DNA from: Paraflavitalea sp966211765
GTDB lineage: Bacteria; Bacteroidota; Bacteroidia; Chitinophagales; Chitinophagaceae
Assembly: GCA_966211765.1 (NCBI GenBank)
Contig: CBIHOV010000013.1
Span: forward strand, 132,660-196,659
Direction of reading: 5' to 3'
Length of the DNA stretch: 64,000 nucleotides
Shown here: one piece after another, positions 17,358-25,602 of the stretch
How the letters are laid out: each line of letters starts with the position of its first letter
Numbering within the stretch: the first letter of the stretch is position 1
Notes under the pieces: generated by a model
The model's input: the letters and a program-made list of their open reading frames with translations, nothing else
What the model was told of the DNA's origin: nothing
Databases searched by the model: none
Made by a program: the position numbers and the translations under genes

Positions 17358-18485
17358 TCAGGCAAACAGGGAAGGGTTGGCGGCACGTACTTTGTCAATC
17401 GTATATTGCCGGGAGTTGTGCAGCGCATTGTCCAAAAGCGCCTGGTAAGCACCTGGCTCATTGATCAAAGTTCCCAACAGCTCAACAATATCCGAAATAC
17501 TATGATAGGTACGGATGCTGCTGGCCAGCGTAGCCGGCAAAGCGAGCCCCACTGGTGCAACCAGGGGTTTAGCGTGTTTGATGACATCGCCAATATTGCC
17601 CGAGCAAATGCTTTTGCCATAGGTTTCCGCGATATCGTCTACCAACACCGTATCAATAACCGAGGGCAGGAATACCAGGTGCGCTTCTTTCATGATCCGG
17701 TCAAATGCCGGCTGGTCTACCACGGCAGTATCGTAAAATGAAAGGTTGTTGTGGAGGGCAGCATAGTGAATGCATCGCTCCTTTATTTCCTGGCTGAAGC
17801 CTGGTGCAAAACCGCCCAATAGCACTACTGAAACCGGAAGATGCTGGCTTTTCTCAAGCAGCTCAAATACCTGGTCATAGTTCCTTCTGCGGTGATCTAC
17901 CGAGCCCGGAACCACTACCACCAGGTGGTTGTTGAATGCCATGGCCGGGTAGGAGGGCTGTCCCTCTTCAAACACTGCGCCGGGTACCTGGTGTACCTGC
18001 TTATGAGCGGGTAACTTACCCTTCAGGTAGTTCACCATCGTATCGGATATCACATTAAACTCTCCCGTTACCTTTATTAAAGCACGCTTGCCGAAATGAC
18101 GTACCCACCTGCGCAGGCTCAAAGTTGGCTTAAACCGGAAGAAAGTATTAATGGCGTGTAAGGTTACAATGACCCTTGTATTTTTCAACATTCGGATCTG
18201 GCCGGCATGTACAATAAAGTTGTCGTTGATGGTATTGAGGTACAAGGTGTCCAGGTTGCGCTGCTTCACTGTTCGGTACATGCGGAGCAGGAAACGGTAT
18301 TTCGATTCCTGCTCTTCCTGAAGTATCCATTCGTACCGGTCAGCATCATTCCCCAAAAGATACCGGAGTTGACGGTAGGTTGGCTGGTTGGTAAACAGGA
18401 TAATCGAATTGGCGCCATTGTCACACAACCTGATCATGGTATAGGTTACCTCAAAATGTTCTGTTTCATATATGCCTGTCCTCAT
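17358..18485 (-). CDS. GT-B fold glycosyltransferase-like protein
   Basis: 375 residues with a GT-B-like layout: an N-terminal Rossmann half including VIVTLHAINTFFRF, then a second half with VVVPGSVDHRRRNYDQVFELLE and a C-terminal nucleotide-sugar-binding region (FLPSVIDTVLVDDIAETYGKSICSGNI). The usual GT4 E-x7-E motif is not clear. It likely acts in surface polysaccharide assembly because its start overlaps the stop of a methyltransferase gene by 4 bp (ATGA) and a flippase and another glycosyltransferase are encoded next door. Acceptor and donor are unknown. Confidence 0.7.
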   Translation of the reverse strand: MRTGIYETEHFEVTYTMIRLCDNGANSIILFTNQPTYRQLRYLLGNDADRYEWILQEEQESKYRFLLRMYRTVKQRNLDTLYLNTINDNFIVHAGQIRMLKNTRVIVTLHAINTFFRFKPTLSLRRWVRHFGKRALIKVTGEFNVISDTMVNYLKGKLPAHKQVHQVPGAVFEEGQPSYPAMAFNNHLVVVVPGSVDHRRRNYDQVFELLEKSQHLPVSVVLLGGFAPGFSQEIKERCIHYAALHNNLSFYDTAVVDQPAFDRIMKEAHLVFLPSVIDTVLVDDIAETYGKSICSGNIGDVIKHAKPLVAPVGLALPATLASSIRTYHSISDIVELLGTLINEPGAYQALLDNALHNSRQYTIDKVRAANPSLFA

Positions 18486-19546
18486 GAAGGGGTGCTTTCT
18501 TTTATGCCAATCATGTTATACCCAAAAAGGTCGGCGGTAGTGGTAGTGACAGATGAATACATACGCTTATAGAACCAGGTGGCCGCTACCGGCGGCTCAA
18601 ACTGGTGACGGAATTCCGGCGTAAACCAGTCGAGGATATCCACCATCATTTCCCGGATATTCTGTTTATTGCCTTTTATCCGCTTGATGATAAAGCTCAC
18701 CGGCAGCAGCGTAACGGCATACAGGTAATATTGCAGGCGAAGCGGAAGCCTGGAGGTGAAGCGACGGATCAGGTTGAATAAATTATGTATAAAGTCTTTT
18801 CTGGGATGGTACAGCCATACACTTAATTTGCCCCCGGGTTTTACATGAGGGTCGAGGCAGGAGAAGGAGAGTTCCGGGTTGTGCGTATGGATCAACACCC
18901 CACTGCAATGCACAATATCGAATTGCTCAAATGCTACCGGGGGAAACTGTACATCACCTTGTATAAATAAGGCCGTGGGCTCCTGGTTGCGGTGATAAGC
19001 TTCTTCAATACAGAGGCTGAAGTCCATACCCAGAATGGTAGCTCCGCTTGCCGCAATGTATTGGTTGAGCAAACCATTGCCACATCCGGCATCGAAAATA
19101 AGGTTGTTGGGCAGCGTATCGCGGGTTTCGCCTGTTTCAGTCAAAAATCGTTGGAACATGCCTGCGCTGTCTGCATGCCAGGTCTTATCCTTGTCGTAAT
19201 TAAAGAGACTCCATTCCTGTTCAAAGCTTTTTTTGGTACGGCTGTTCTTTTTGATCACATACTTCAACAAGCCATGGTATTTACTGGTAAGGTGTTTTTT
19301 GCGTTCCTCAAAGTCAGGCATATGCTGCCGCAGAAAAGGTTCATAGTCGATACAGGCCTCTACAATTAAACGGGGAATCCCTTTGATAACAGGATAAAAC
19401 CAATCTTCGCCGGCATACAGAATGCCTTCTTCAATAACTTCCTGTTGCAGGTGGTGGTATTGCTTGAATGAGCTGGAAATGACCTGTAGCCGCAGGGGAG
19501 TTTTGGATACAGGACAACGTAACAGCATCATTAAAGACTCTTGCAT
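18482..19546 (-). CDS. Class I SAM-dependent methyltransferase with Trm112-like N-terminus
   Basis: 354 residues from ATG 19546 (MQESLMMLLRCP). The N-terminal segment (LLRCPVSKTPLRL) resembles Trm112p-type domains, though only one cysteine is kept. The methyltransferase core has motif I FDAGCGNGLLNQY and a following acidic residue in GMDFS. A hydrophobic stretch near residues 260-280 could be membrane-associated. Such enzymes next to glycosyltransferases often methylate sugars or lipid-linked intermediates; the substrate here is inferred only from context. Its stop overlaps the next start by 4 bp, indicating translational coupling. Confidence 0.8.
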   Translation of the reverse strand: MQESLMMLLRCPVSKTPLRLQVISSSFKQYHHLQQEVIEEGILYAGEDWFYPVIKGIPRLIVEACIDYEPFLRQHMPDFEERKKHLTSKYHGLLKYVIKKNSRTKKSFEQEWSLFNYDKDKTWHADSAGMFQRFLTETGETRDTLPNNLIFDAGCGNGLLNQYIAASGATILGMDFSLCIEEAYHRNQEPTALFIQGDVQFPPVAFEQFDIVHCSGVLIHTHNPELSFSCLDPHVKPGGKLSVWLYHPRKDFIHNLFNLIRRFTSRLPLRLQYYLYAVTLLPVSFIIKRIKGNKQNIREMMVDILDWFTPEFRHQFEPPVAATWFYKRMYSSVTTTTADLFGYNMIGIKESTPS

Positions 19547-19686
19547 AAAATTCTTGGATGAAATGGCTTTCAGCAAAAATAAGGATTTCGCGAAAGAACC
19601 CTGTTTTTGCTATACGACCAATGCCTGGCCGGGCATAGGAGGTATTCAATTAAATATGCTTATGTTTATGGCTTAAATCTGATTTT

Positions 19687-21144
19687 TTGCCGAGCCTTAA
19701 AAGAAACCTGGTCTATAACTATATATTGTCTGCCAGCCAGGTTTTATTACCCTTCCTGTCCATTCCCTACCTGTCCAGGATATTAACGCCCGATGGCATT
19801 GGCCGGGTTAGCTTTATGGATTCCTTTACCTATTATTTTATAACCTTCGCTGAGTTTGGAATAATGGTATATGGTATGCGGGCCATTGCCCGGCATAGAG
19901 ACGATAAGGAGGCCCGCGGTAAACTCGTATCCGAACTGATGGCCCTGCATGCCATTTCTTCGGGCCTGGCATTGATCCTGTATGGCATCGTTGTCTTTAT
20001 TGCCTGGAAGAACATCCAGGACATCCGCTTATTATTGTTTTCCCTGTCGTACCTGTTGGTCAACTTTTTTGCCTGCGAATGGTACTTTCTGGGGATGGAG
20101 CAGTTCAGGTACATTACCCTGCGGTCCCTCTTTTCCCGCTTGCTGGGACTTGTCTCCATTTTTATACTCATCAATGAGCCCCGCGACTATTATATATATT
20201 ATGGCATTATCACCACCACTGCCATTATTAATAGCTTATGGAATAACTATTACCTGCTAAAAGCGGTGCGCATCAGCTTTAAGAACATAAATTGGAGAAA
20301 GCATATAGCCGTTGCAAAACTTACCTGGTTCCTCAGTCTTACCTATGGTATTACCTTAATGCTCGACAATGTATTTCTCAGGTTCATGAGCACCGCTGCT
20401 GCCGTAGGTTTTTATGCTTTTTCCATGAAGATTGTCCGGGCCTCTACCGCTTTACTCACCGATCCCCTCCTTGTTTTCTTTCCAAGGATCGTAGCCCTGA
20501 TCAGGGAGGGCAACAAAGCACAGTTACAGGCAATCATCCTGCGCAATATCCAGCTGATGATCTTTTTTTGCGTACCCCTGAGCCTGGGCATATTCCTGCT
20601 GGCAGAAGAATTTATAACTGTATTCCTTGGGAAACAGTTTTTGCCTGCCGTAACCGATGTCAGGATATTAACCCTGTTTCCCTTTTTAAGGACCTTTAAT
20701 CTTTTCCTTAGCAAGCAGGTGCTGATCTCCTACGATAAAGAAAAACTATACCTCCGTGCCCTGATCACCGGCAGCTTATCCTTTGTGGCCCTGTCTTTAT
20801 CCTTGTCGTATTTTTTTGCTGATATTGGCGCCTGTTGCGCCATTGTCATGGCAGAAGCTGTAACACTGATCATGAGTTATTACTACGCCAGGAAAGTAGC
20901 TCCCGACCTGCCATTATTTGACCTTCGGGGTTTTCTGCAAGCCTGTGGCAGCTCCCTCATCTTTATTCCAATAATATTGGGCATAAGCCAGGTATGGAGC
21001 GCTCCGCTTGTAATACTGTTATTGTCGGTATCATTGTGCATTATTTTCTATGTGTTGATCCAATTGCTGGTGATGCGCAATAGCTTTGCCATTGTTGTGT
21101 GGGAGGCAGTAAAACGTAAGAGCCTGGAGGCAATATATAATTAA
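19687..21144 (+). CDS. Polysaccharide flippase, Wzx/MATE-like
   Basis: 485 residues with about 12-14 transmembrane helices. The N-terminal NLVYNYILSASQVLLPFLSIPYLSRIL is typical of oligosaccharide flippases that move undecaprenyl-linked repeat units across the inner membrane. The frame begins at TTG 19687 (read MPSLKRN); the upstream ATG runs into a stop at once, so TTG is the best start. The Gtf3-like glycosyltransferase follows by 19 bp. This is the first of two flippases in the window and sits far from the large export operon, so it probably serves a different glycan. Confidence 0.88.
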   Translation: MPSLKRNLVYNYILSASQVLLPFLSIPYLSRILTPDGIGRVSFMDSFTYYFITFAEFGIMVYGMRAIARHRDDKEARGKLVSELMALHAISSGLALILYGIVVFIAWKNIQDIRLLLFSLSYLLVNFFACEWYFLGMEQFRYITLRSLFSRLLGLVSIFILINEPRDYYIYYGIITTTAIINSLWNNYYLLKAVRISFKNINWRKHIAVAKLTWFLSLTYGITLMLDNVFLRFMSTAAAVGFYAFSMKIVRASTALLTDPLLVFFPRIVALIREGNKAQLQAIILRNIQLMIFFCVPLSLGIFLLAEEFITVFLGKQFLPAVTDVRILTLFPFLRTFNLFLSKQVLISYDKEKLYLRALITGSLSFVALSLSLSYFFADIGACCAIVMAEAVTLIMSYYYARKVAPDLPLFDLRGFLQACGSSLIFIPIILGISQVWSAPLVILLLSVSLCIIFYVLIQLLVMRNSFAIVVWEAVKRKSLEAIYN

Positions 21145-21163
21145 TAATAAGTTTTCTAAACCT

Positions 21164-22225
21164 ATGGCGGGGGATAAGCGATGTTATTTTTTACAGGAGC
21201 ATACAGCCGAGGGCATCTTCCATGGCAGCATCGGCAATGCAGATATTGAGCGGATTTTGCTCCAACACGACTTCGCACCTATCCGCTTTCCTTTTCATGA
21301 AAGTTTCTCCCTCAGGGCCAAAATAGCAAGGACAGCCTTTCTCATCAAGCTGTTTTTAACTTTACCCCGTGGCGCTATGGTGCTTTTTCAGCATCCGGTG
21401 TATGCCGGCATGAATAAGCTGTTGTTGAAACTATTGCGGTATAGAAAAAGCATCACCGTTGTTTGTTTTATTACCGATATCAGCGGGTTGAAGTTTGGCA
21501 ATGAGGCATTACTCAAATCAGAGATCAGACAATTTCAGCATTACCGCTATTTTATCATTCACAACCAGGCCATGCAGGCCTGGTTAACAACATGGGTACC
21601 CGATCACCGCGCTGTGGAGATCCGCTTTTTTGATTTCCTGACAAAGCCTGGCACACAGGAAAGGACCAACAGCAGGTCCATTGCTTTTGCAGGCAACCTG
21701 GCGAAAAGCGGTTTCCTGGAAAAAATGGATGCCGTAGGCCGTCATTGTCCATCACTCACCTTTAATGTATATGGACCCAATATTACCCCCGCCATGCAGG
21801 CTTGTCCGAATGTAAACTACAAAGGTGTGGTAGAACCTTACGCCCTGCCGCAGGTGCTGGAAGGCGCTTTTGGATTAATATGGGATGGGGAAGGAGTGGA
21901 GCAGCCCGAAGGAAGTATGGGGCATTATATGCAGTACATCACCCATCACAAAACATCCCTGTATATCATGAGCCATATGCCCATTATTGTCTATGAAAAG
22001 GCGGGCGCTGCAGCACTGGTAGCACAATACAATATTGGGATCACTATAGGTAGCCTGTTAGAAATAGAAGAGAAGCTACAGGCATTGTCAGATGCCGCTT
22101 ACCGGCAAATGTGCATTAATACGCGCGACCTGGCCAGGCAAATTGCAAAAGGAGACTGCCTCAGCCAGGCATTGAAGGAATTAAAGTTGGTCATGCAGCG
22201 CGATCAAAGTAGGGAAACTGTTTAG
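21164..22225 (+). CDS. Gtf3/galactofuranosyltransferase-like glycosyltransferase
   Basis: 353 residues. The pattern DISGLKFGN, the segment SIAFAGNLAKSGFLE, and the C-terminal GLIWDGEGVEQ followed by YMQYITHHKTSLYI are characteristic of the Gtf3 and beta-1,6-galactofuranosyltransferase-like group of GT-B enzymes. These act on lipid-linked or protein-linked acceptors at the cytoplasmic face. The sugar transferred cannot be assigned. It lies directly after the flippase, and its last four bases overlap the stop of the convergent acyl-CoA-binding protein gene. Confidence 0.78.
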   Translation: MAGDKRCYFLQEHTAEGIFHGSIGNADIERILLQHDFAPIRFPFHESFSLRAKIARTAFLIKLFLTLPRGAMVLFQHPVYAGMNKLLLKLLRYRKSITVVCFITDISGLKFGNEALLKSEIRQFQHYRYFIIHNQAMQAWLTTWVPDHRAVEIRFFDFLTKPGTQERTNSRSIAFAGNLAKSGFLEKMDAVGRHCPSLTFNVYGPNITPAMQACPNVNYKGVVEPYALPQVLEGAFGLIWDGEGVEQPEGSMGHYMQYITHHKTSLYIMSHMPIIVYEKAGAAALVAQYNIGITIGSLLEIEEKLQALSDAAYRQMCINTRDLARQIAKGDCLSQALKELKLVMQRDQSRETV

Positions 22226-22485
22226 TTCTTCAGCTTTCCGATCAGGTCTACATAATCCTGCATAGCAGCATCCTGTGTTTTACCTTTCAGTCCTGCCCAT
22301 GCTTCAAACTTGGCTTTGGAAACAAAATCAAAGGGATTTGCCGGTGGATCTACATTTACATCACCTTCTGTAGCTTGTTTGTACAGGGAGTACAATTGTA
22401 GCAGGGTATCATTGCTCGGCCGGTCAGATAGGTTTTTGCTTTCTTCAACAGCTTGCGTAAAAAGGGTTTTCAGGTCCATATTCAC
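22222..22485 (-). CDS. Acyl-CoA-binding protein
   Basis: 87 residues matching the compact four-helix ACBP fold over its full length. The acyl-CoA contact region LYSLYKQATEGDVN and the C-terminal KAKFEAWAGLKGKTQDAAM are both well conserved. ACBPs bind medium- and long-chain acyl-CoA esters in the cytoplasm; the family is mainly eukaryotic with scattered bacterial members, including Bacteroidota. ATG at 22485 and 22479 are equally possible starts. The gene runs head-on into the glycosyltransferase gene with a 4-bp overlap. Confidence 0.9.
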   Translation of the reverse strand: MNMDLKTLFTQAVEESKNLSDRPSNDTLLQLYSLYKQATEGDVNVDPPANPFDFVSKAKFEAWAGLKGKTQDAAMQDYVDLIGKLKN

Positions 22486-22573
22486 ATTAAGTTTATCGCG
22501 AATGTAAGGAAAAGTCTGTAGTCTCCGTACAGAAGTTCTATAATAGTATTTCCCTAAGAAAAATGAGGGCAGT

Positions 22574-22603
22574 AAAAAAATATGTCCCGTAGAAACGGGA
22601 CAT
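22574..22603 (-). terminator. Intrinsic terminator of the T9SS cargo gene
   Basis: A 9-bp stem (ATGTCCCGT at 22582-22590, ACGGGACAT at 22595-22603) with an AGAA loop. On the minus strand it is followed by a run of seven Ts (22574-22580), 24 bp past the stop. Confidence 0.9.
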
Positions 22604-22626
22604 CTGTTGGATCGTACTAAATATAA

Positions 22627-24090
22627 TTATTTTTTGAAAAGCATCTCCGTAAATTGTTCCTTTCCGTTGGATACCACCAGCAGGTAAGTACCTGTTGGAA
22701 GCTGCTGCATGTTAAAGGAACTCTGTACACTGCCCGCTGCCGGTTTCTGCTGCAACATCATCAAACCATGCATATTGCGGATCGTGTATTGCTCCTGACC
22801 GGTAGCAGGTTCATGTTTCACCGTGAGCCTGCTGCTAACCGGGTTGGGGTAAGCTTGTACCGGAGTATATTTTTCATTTACACTATTCAAGGTAATGATG
22901 GCGCTGTATTCATAGTTGCCATTTATATCGGTCTGTTTTAACCGGTACCACAACCTGCCATTGGCCGGGTTGCGCTGAGTATAGGAGTAATTCTTAGCGG
23001 TATTGCTGAAGCCCGTGGCTTTTACACTGTCCACTATAAAGAACTGTTGTCCGTCATAACTGCTTTCGATCACAAACCTGTCCAGCTGTTGCTCCGATAC
23101 GGTTTGCCAGGTCAGGTTTACCTGTTGTGCAGCCGCTTTACCTTTGAACCAGGAAAGTTTTGCAGGCAGGGCAGAAGCTACACTGAATGTTTTGTTGTTG
23201 TAGGCTACAAAAGCAACATCACTGCTACCGCTCAGGCGTATCCTGAAATAGGCTATTTGCCCTACGTTGGAGACGTTGATGCCAAAGGCGCTGAAATCGG
23301 CAGCCCATAAGCGAAGGGGCCTGTCGGTTTGTGTAAAACCGCTGGCAAGGGTCATCGGTGTGGAATTCACATCATAAAAGTCGGCGGTCCAGTTGCCCAG
23401 TGCCGGCAGACTACTCAAATTGATGTTTACAGTATTGCCTACCCGGTTGCCATTTACATCAGCAAATTCATAGCGGTCTTGTGTGCCGGAAGGGTCGGCC
23501 GTTTGAGTGATCAGCAGATCAGGAATGCCATCACCTATTAAGGGTGCCTGCAGGCCCGTTATTGCAAACGTAATATCGCCTGCAGGCAGGTTGGCAACAC
23601 AGGTGCCCAGGTCCAGCCCATTTACCCCATCTGTAAGGTATTTGTTCATGCTGTTTACCGGACGTGGTGTACCTGGACCATTGTGTACGCCGTCATACCT
23701 GGCGCCCAAACCGATCTTGGTATCAGTTGAAGAGGCGCCGCTGATCTGGTACACCGGTAAGGCTTTGTAATCTCCTGCCACAAAATGATCACCTTTGGTG
23801 GTGAGCAGGGCATCATTTACACCAGTAGAGTAGCGGGTGCCATTGAATGTAAAGCCCAGCATATTGTGGCTGTTATCGGGCTTTACCGTATTGATAGCCG
23901 ATTGGCCGCTTTTCCAGTAACCACTATAGTCAGTGATCACTTCTGTAACAGTTTGTCCGCTTACACTAATATATAGAGCAATTAAAAGAAGCAAGGTGAT
24001 GAGTACACGTCTTCTCAGGAATTCGTCCGGGAAGGCAATGCTGATGACAGATACGTTTCTTTGATTTCGGGTGGGTACATTGGGATTCAT
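22627..24090 (-). CDS. Secreted protein with type IX secretion C-terminal sorting domain
   Basis: 487 residues. The long N-terminal region (to about 46) ends in a signal sequence with RRRVLITLLLLIALYI, then an extracellular part with no recognised enzyme domain. A fibronectin-like module (about 305-400, KLSWFKGKAAAQQVNLTWQTVSE) comes next. The C-terminus (about 412-487) starts with AYPNPVSSRLTV and ends PTGTYLLVVSNGKEQFTEMLFKK, which is the T9SS type A sorting signal. The product is expected to be exported by T9SS and bound to the cell surface or released. The start is ATG 24090, the only in-frame ATG upstream of the signal. Confidence 0.85.
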   Translation of the reverse strand: MNPNVPTRNQRNVSVISIAFPDEFLRRRVLITLLLLIALYISVSGQTVTEVITDYSGYWKSGQSAINTVKPDNSHNMLGFTFNGTRYSTGVNDALLTTKGDHFVAGDYKALPVYQISGASSTDTKIGLGARYDGVHNGPGTPRPVNSMNKYLTDGVNGLDLGTCVANLPAGDITFAITGLQAPLIGDGIPDLLITQTADPSGTQDRYEFADVNGNRVGNTVNINLSSLPALGNWTADFYDVNSTPMTLASGFTQTDRPLRLWAADFSAFGINVSNVGQIAYFRIRLSGSSDVAFVAYNNKTFSVASALPAKLSWFKGKAAAQQVNLTWQTVSEQQLDRFVIESSYDGQQFFIVDSVKATGFSNTAKNYSYTQRNPANGRLWYRLKQTDINGNYEYSAIITLNSVNEKYTPVQAYPNPVSSRLTVKHEPATGQEQYTIRNMHGLMMLQQKPAAGSVQSSFNMQQLPTGTYLLVVSNGKEQFTEMLFKK

Positions 24091-24355
24091 AAGTTCGTCG
24101 TGTTAATCCTGGCATAGGGTTTTCAAACGGTATACCCGTTTTATACGGGTTGATTACAAGCAGGTTATACACAATGCGCCGATGCTATGTTTCCCAAAGC
24201 AGCGCCTCATTTCCCTGGCTGGGATAAAATTGGAGTAGAAATGGTCAATATGGAAAGCTCTTCCTTCCGCATATATCAATGAAAATTATATACAGATGGC
24301 ATATAGGATAAATTCTTATCTTCCTTTTCTTTTAACACACTCAAAACCAGCGTTT

Positions 24356-24856
24356 ATGAAAAGCAGATTAGCAGCCATTGTATTGGCAGGTATTGCCATC
24401 CTGGGTACTGCAGCAACCATTATTGTCAATGCAGACTTTAAAGGAGAATGGACTTTCAACGAGAAGAAAAGCACCCTCAGTGAAGGACGTTTCAGGATGA
24501 ATGCACAAAAGATCAAGGTATCTGCCGATGGCGATGCTATTGTAATAGAGCGTACTTCCAATACCCCCAATGGTGAAGCAAGAACCAGTTCAGAGAAGAT
24601 TACTACTGATGGCAAGCCTTCAGAAAGCACCGTGTTTGGCAACAACAAGAAAGTATCTACTGCAGCATGGAGCGCCAGTGGCGAAGAGCTCACCATCAAA
24701 TCCACTACCAACTTTGAAAGGGATGGCAATACCATTGAAATTAAGAGCGTAGAGATCTGGAAATTACTGGAAGGTGGAAAAGCCCTCTCCATTGATGCTA
24801 CTTCTACTTCACCCCGCGGCGAAACCAAGAACACATTTGTATACGACAAGAACTAA
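24356..24856 (+). CDS. Exported protein of unknown function, lipocalin-like pattern
   Basis: 166 residues from ATG 24356 (MKSRLAAIVLAGIAILG), with a signal peptide or single membrane anchor at the N-terminus. The mature part begins DFKGEWTFNEKKSTL and is predicted to be almost all beta-strand, rich in charged and small residues. The F-x-G-x-W-x5-K-S opening is shared with small periplasmic beta-barrel proteins of Bacteroidota, but no function is known to me. An ATG 60 bp further upstream would add 20 residues before a complete signal peptide and is rejected. A strong terminator follows. Confidence 0.7.
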   Translation: MKSRLAAIVLAGIAILGTAATIIVNADFKGEWTFNEKKSTLSEGRFRMNAQKIKVSADGDAIVIERTSNTPNGEARTSSEKITTDGKPSESTVFGNNKKVSTAAWSASGEELTIKSTTNFERDGNTIEIKSVEIWKLLEGGKALSIDATSTSPRGETKNTFVYDKN

Positions 24857-24883
24857 GCGATCGCCCACGCAAGATATCAACAG

Positions 24884-24908
24884 TCCCCGCCTCCTGCGGG
24901 GATTTTTT
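24884..24908 (+). terminator. Intrinsic terminator after the lipocalin-like gene
   Basis: TCCCCGC (24884-24890) and GCGGGGA (24896-24902) form a 7-bp GC-rich stem with a CTCCT loop, followed directly by TTTTTT. It lies 28 bp past the stop. Confidence 0.92.
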
Positions 24909-25024
24909 GTTACTTTCTTTCCAATCCACCGATAATTGATATTATATAAATACATAATTTAGTGCCCCGTATCAAAACATCCTAGGCTCATAAGGTTAGT
25001 AGCAACTAATGATTAACTGTACTT

Positions 25025-25274
25025 ATGGGCGATCGCAAACAAGAAGATAAGATTAAATTTCTAACAGAGACTTTTAAAGGGTTAATTACCGTATTTCTTG
25101 CCCTTACCGGCGGGCTGGCTTTTTTTAAACAGGGTAACTTATTCAGACAATAATTCCTCTCAAAAAGCCTTTGACAATGCCATGCTTGTGATGGGATCGG
25201 TTTTTGATGTATTTCTTTTAATTGTTATATTTGTGGTGTGGTTTGAGATAAATAAACAAATTCAAAAGCTATAA
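25025..25274 (+). pseudogene. Small membrane protein gene interrupted by a one-base frameshift
   Basis: ATG 25025 opens a frame that encodes MGDRKQEDKIKFLTETF and a first membrane helix (GLITVFLALTGGLAFF), then stops at 25151-25153. One base out of phase the reading continues uninterrupted from the T-run at 25120-25126 through SDNNSSQKAFDNAM and a second helix (VFDVFLLIVIFVVWFEI) to a stop at 25272-25274. Together they would form an 82-residue, two-helix protein of a kind I associate with Bacteroidota. Removing one T from the seven-T run restores the frame. It may be a true pseudogene, a sequencing error, or expressed by slippage. The next small gene starts 3 bp later. Confidence 0.75.
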
Positions 25275-25277
25275 AAT

Positions 25278-25490
25278 ATGGATAGCCGGATAATATGGAC
25301 CATAGTAGTTGGTGGAGTTTTAGGGCTCGGCTTTCTTGGCCTTATATTTAAAATAGTGTATGATCTAAGATCTATGCGCCTGGCGGATGAAGAGGCCAAA
25401 GAAGAAGCTAAAGTGAAGACTGCACAAAATAAAAAGAAAAAAAGACTTACAATTGTTACCAGGTCCTCTGGGAAGACTGCATTTGAATAA
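25278..25490 (+). CDS. Small single-span membrane protein, unknown function
   Basis: 70 residues: a membrane helix at about 6-28 (IWTIVVGGVLGLGFLGLIFKIVY) and a highly charged cytoplasmic tail with a lysine-rich stretch (AQNKKKKRLTIV). It is positioned 3 bp after the frameshifted small membrane protein gene, so the two were probably designed to be cotranslated. No family is recognised. Its size and composition make function unpredictable; the tidy spacing and clear helix argue it is real. Confidence 0.6.
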   Translation: MDSRIIWTIVVGGVLGLGFLGLIFKIVYDLRSMRLADEEAKEEAKVKTAQNKKKKRLTIVTRSSGKTAFE

Positions 25491-25567
25491 GTTACATCAC
25501 TAATAGGATATCCCCACCTGGGGAATCAAAAGAAAGCTCCCAAAGCTTAAAGTCACCCAAAATCAAC

Positions 25568-25575
25568 TACTTTTG
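25568..25575 (+). promoter_or_regulatory. -7 promoter box for lepA
   Basis: TACTTTTG matches TAnnTTTG and lies 27 bp before ATG 25603. It also overlaps an in-frame TTG (25573), which therefore cannot be the start if this promoter is used. Confidence 0.55.
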
Positions 25576-25602
25576 CACCTCCTAAACAGAGGAAGCACGT
25601 AC

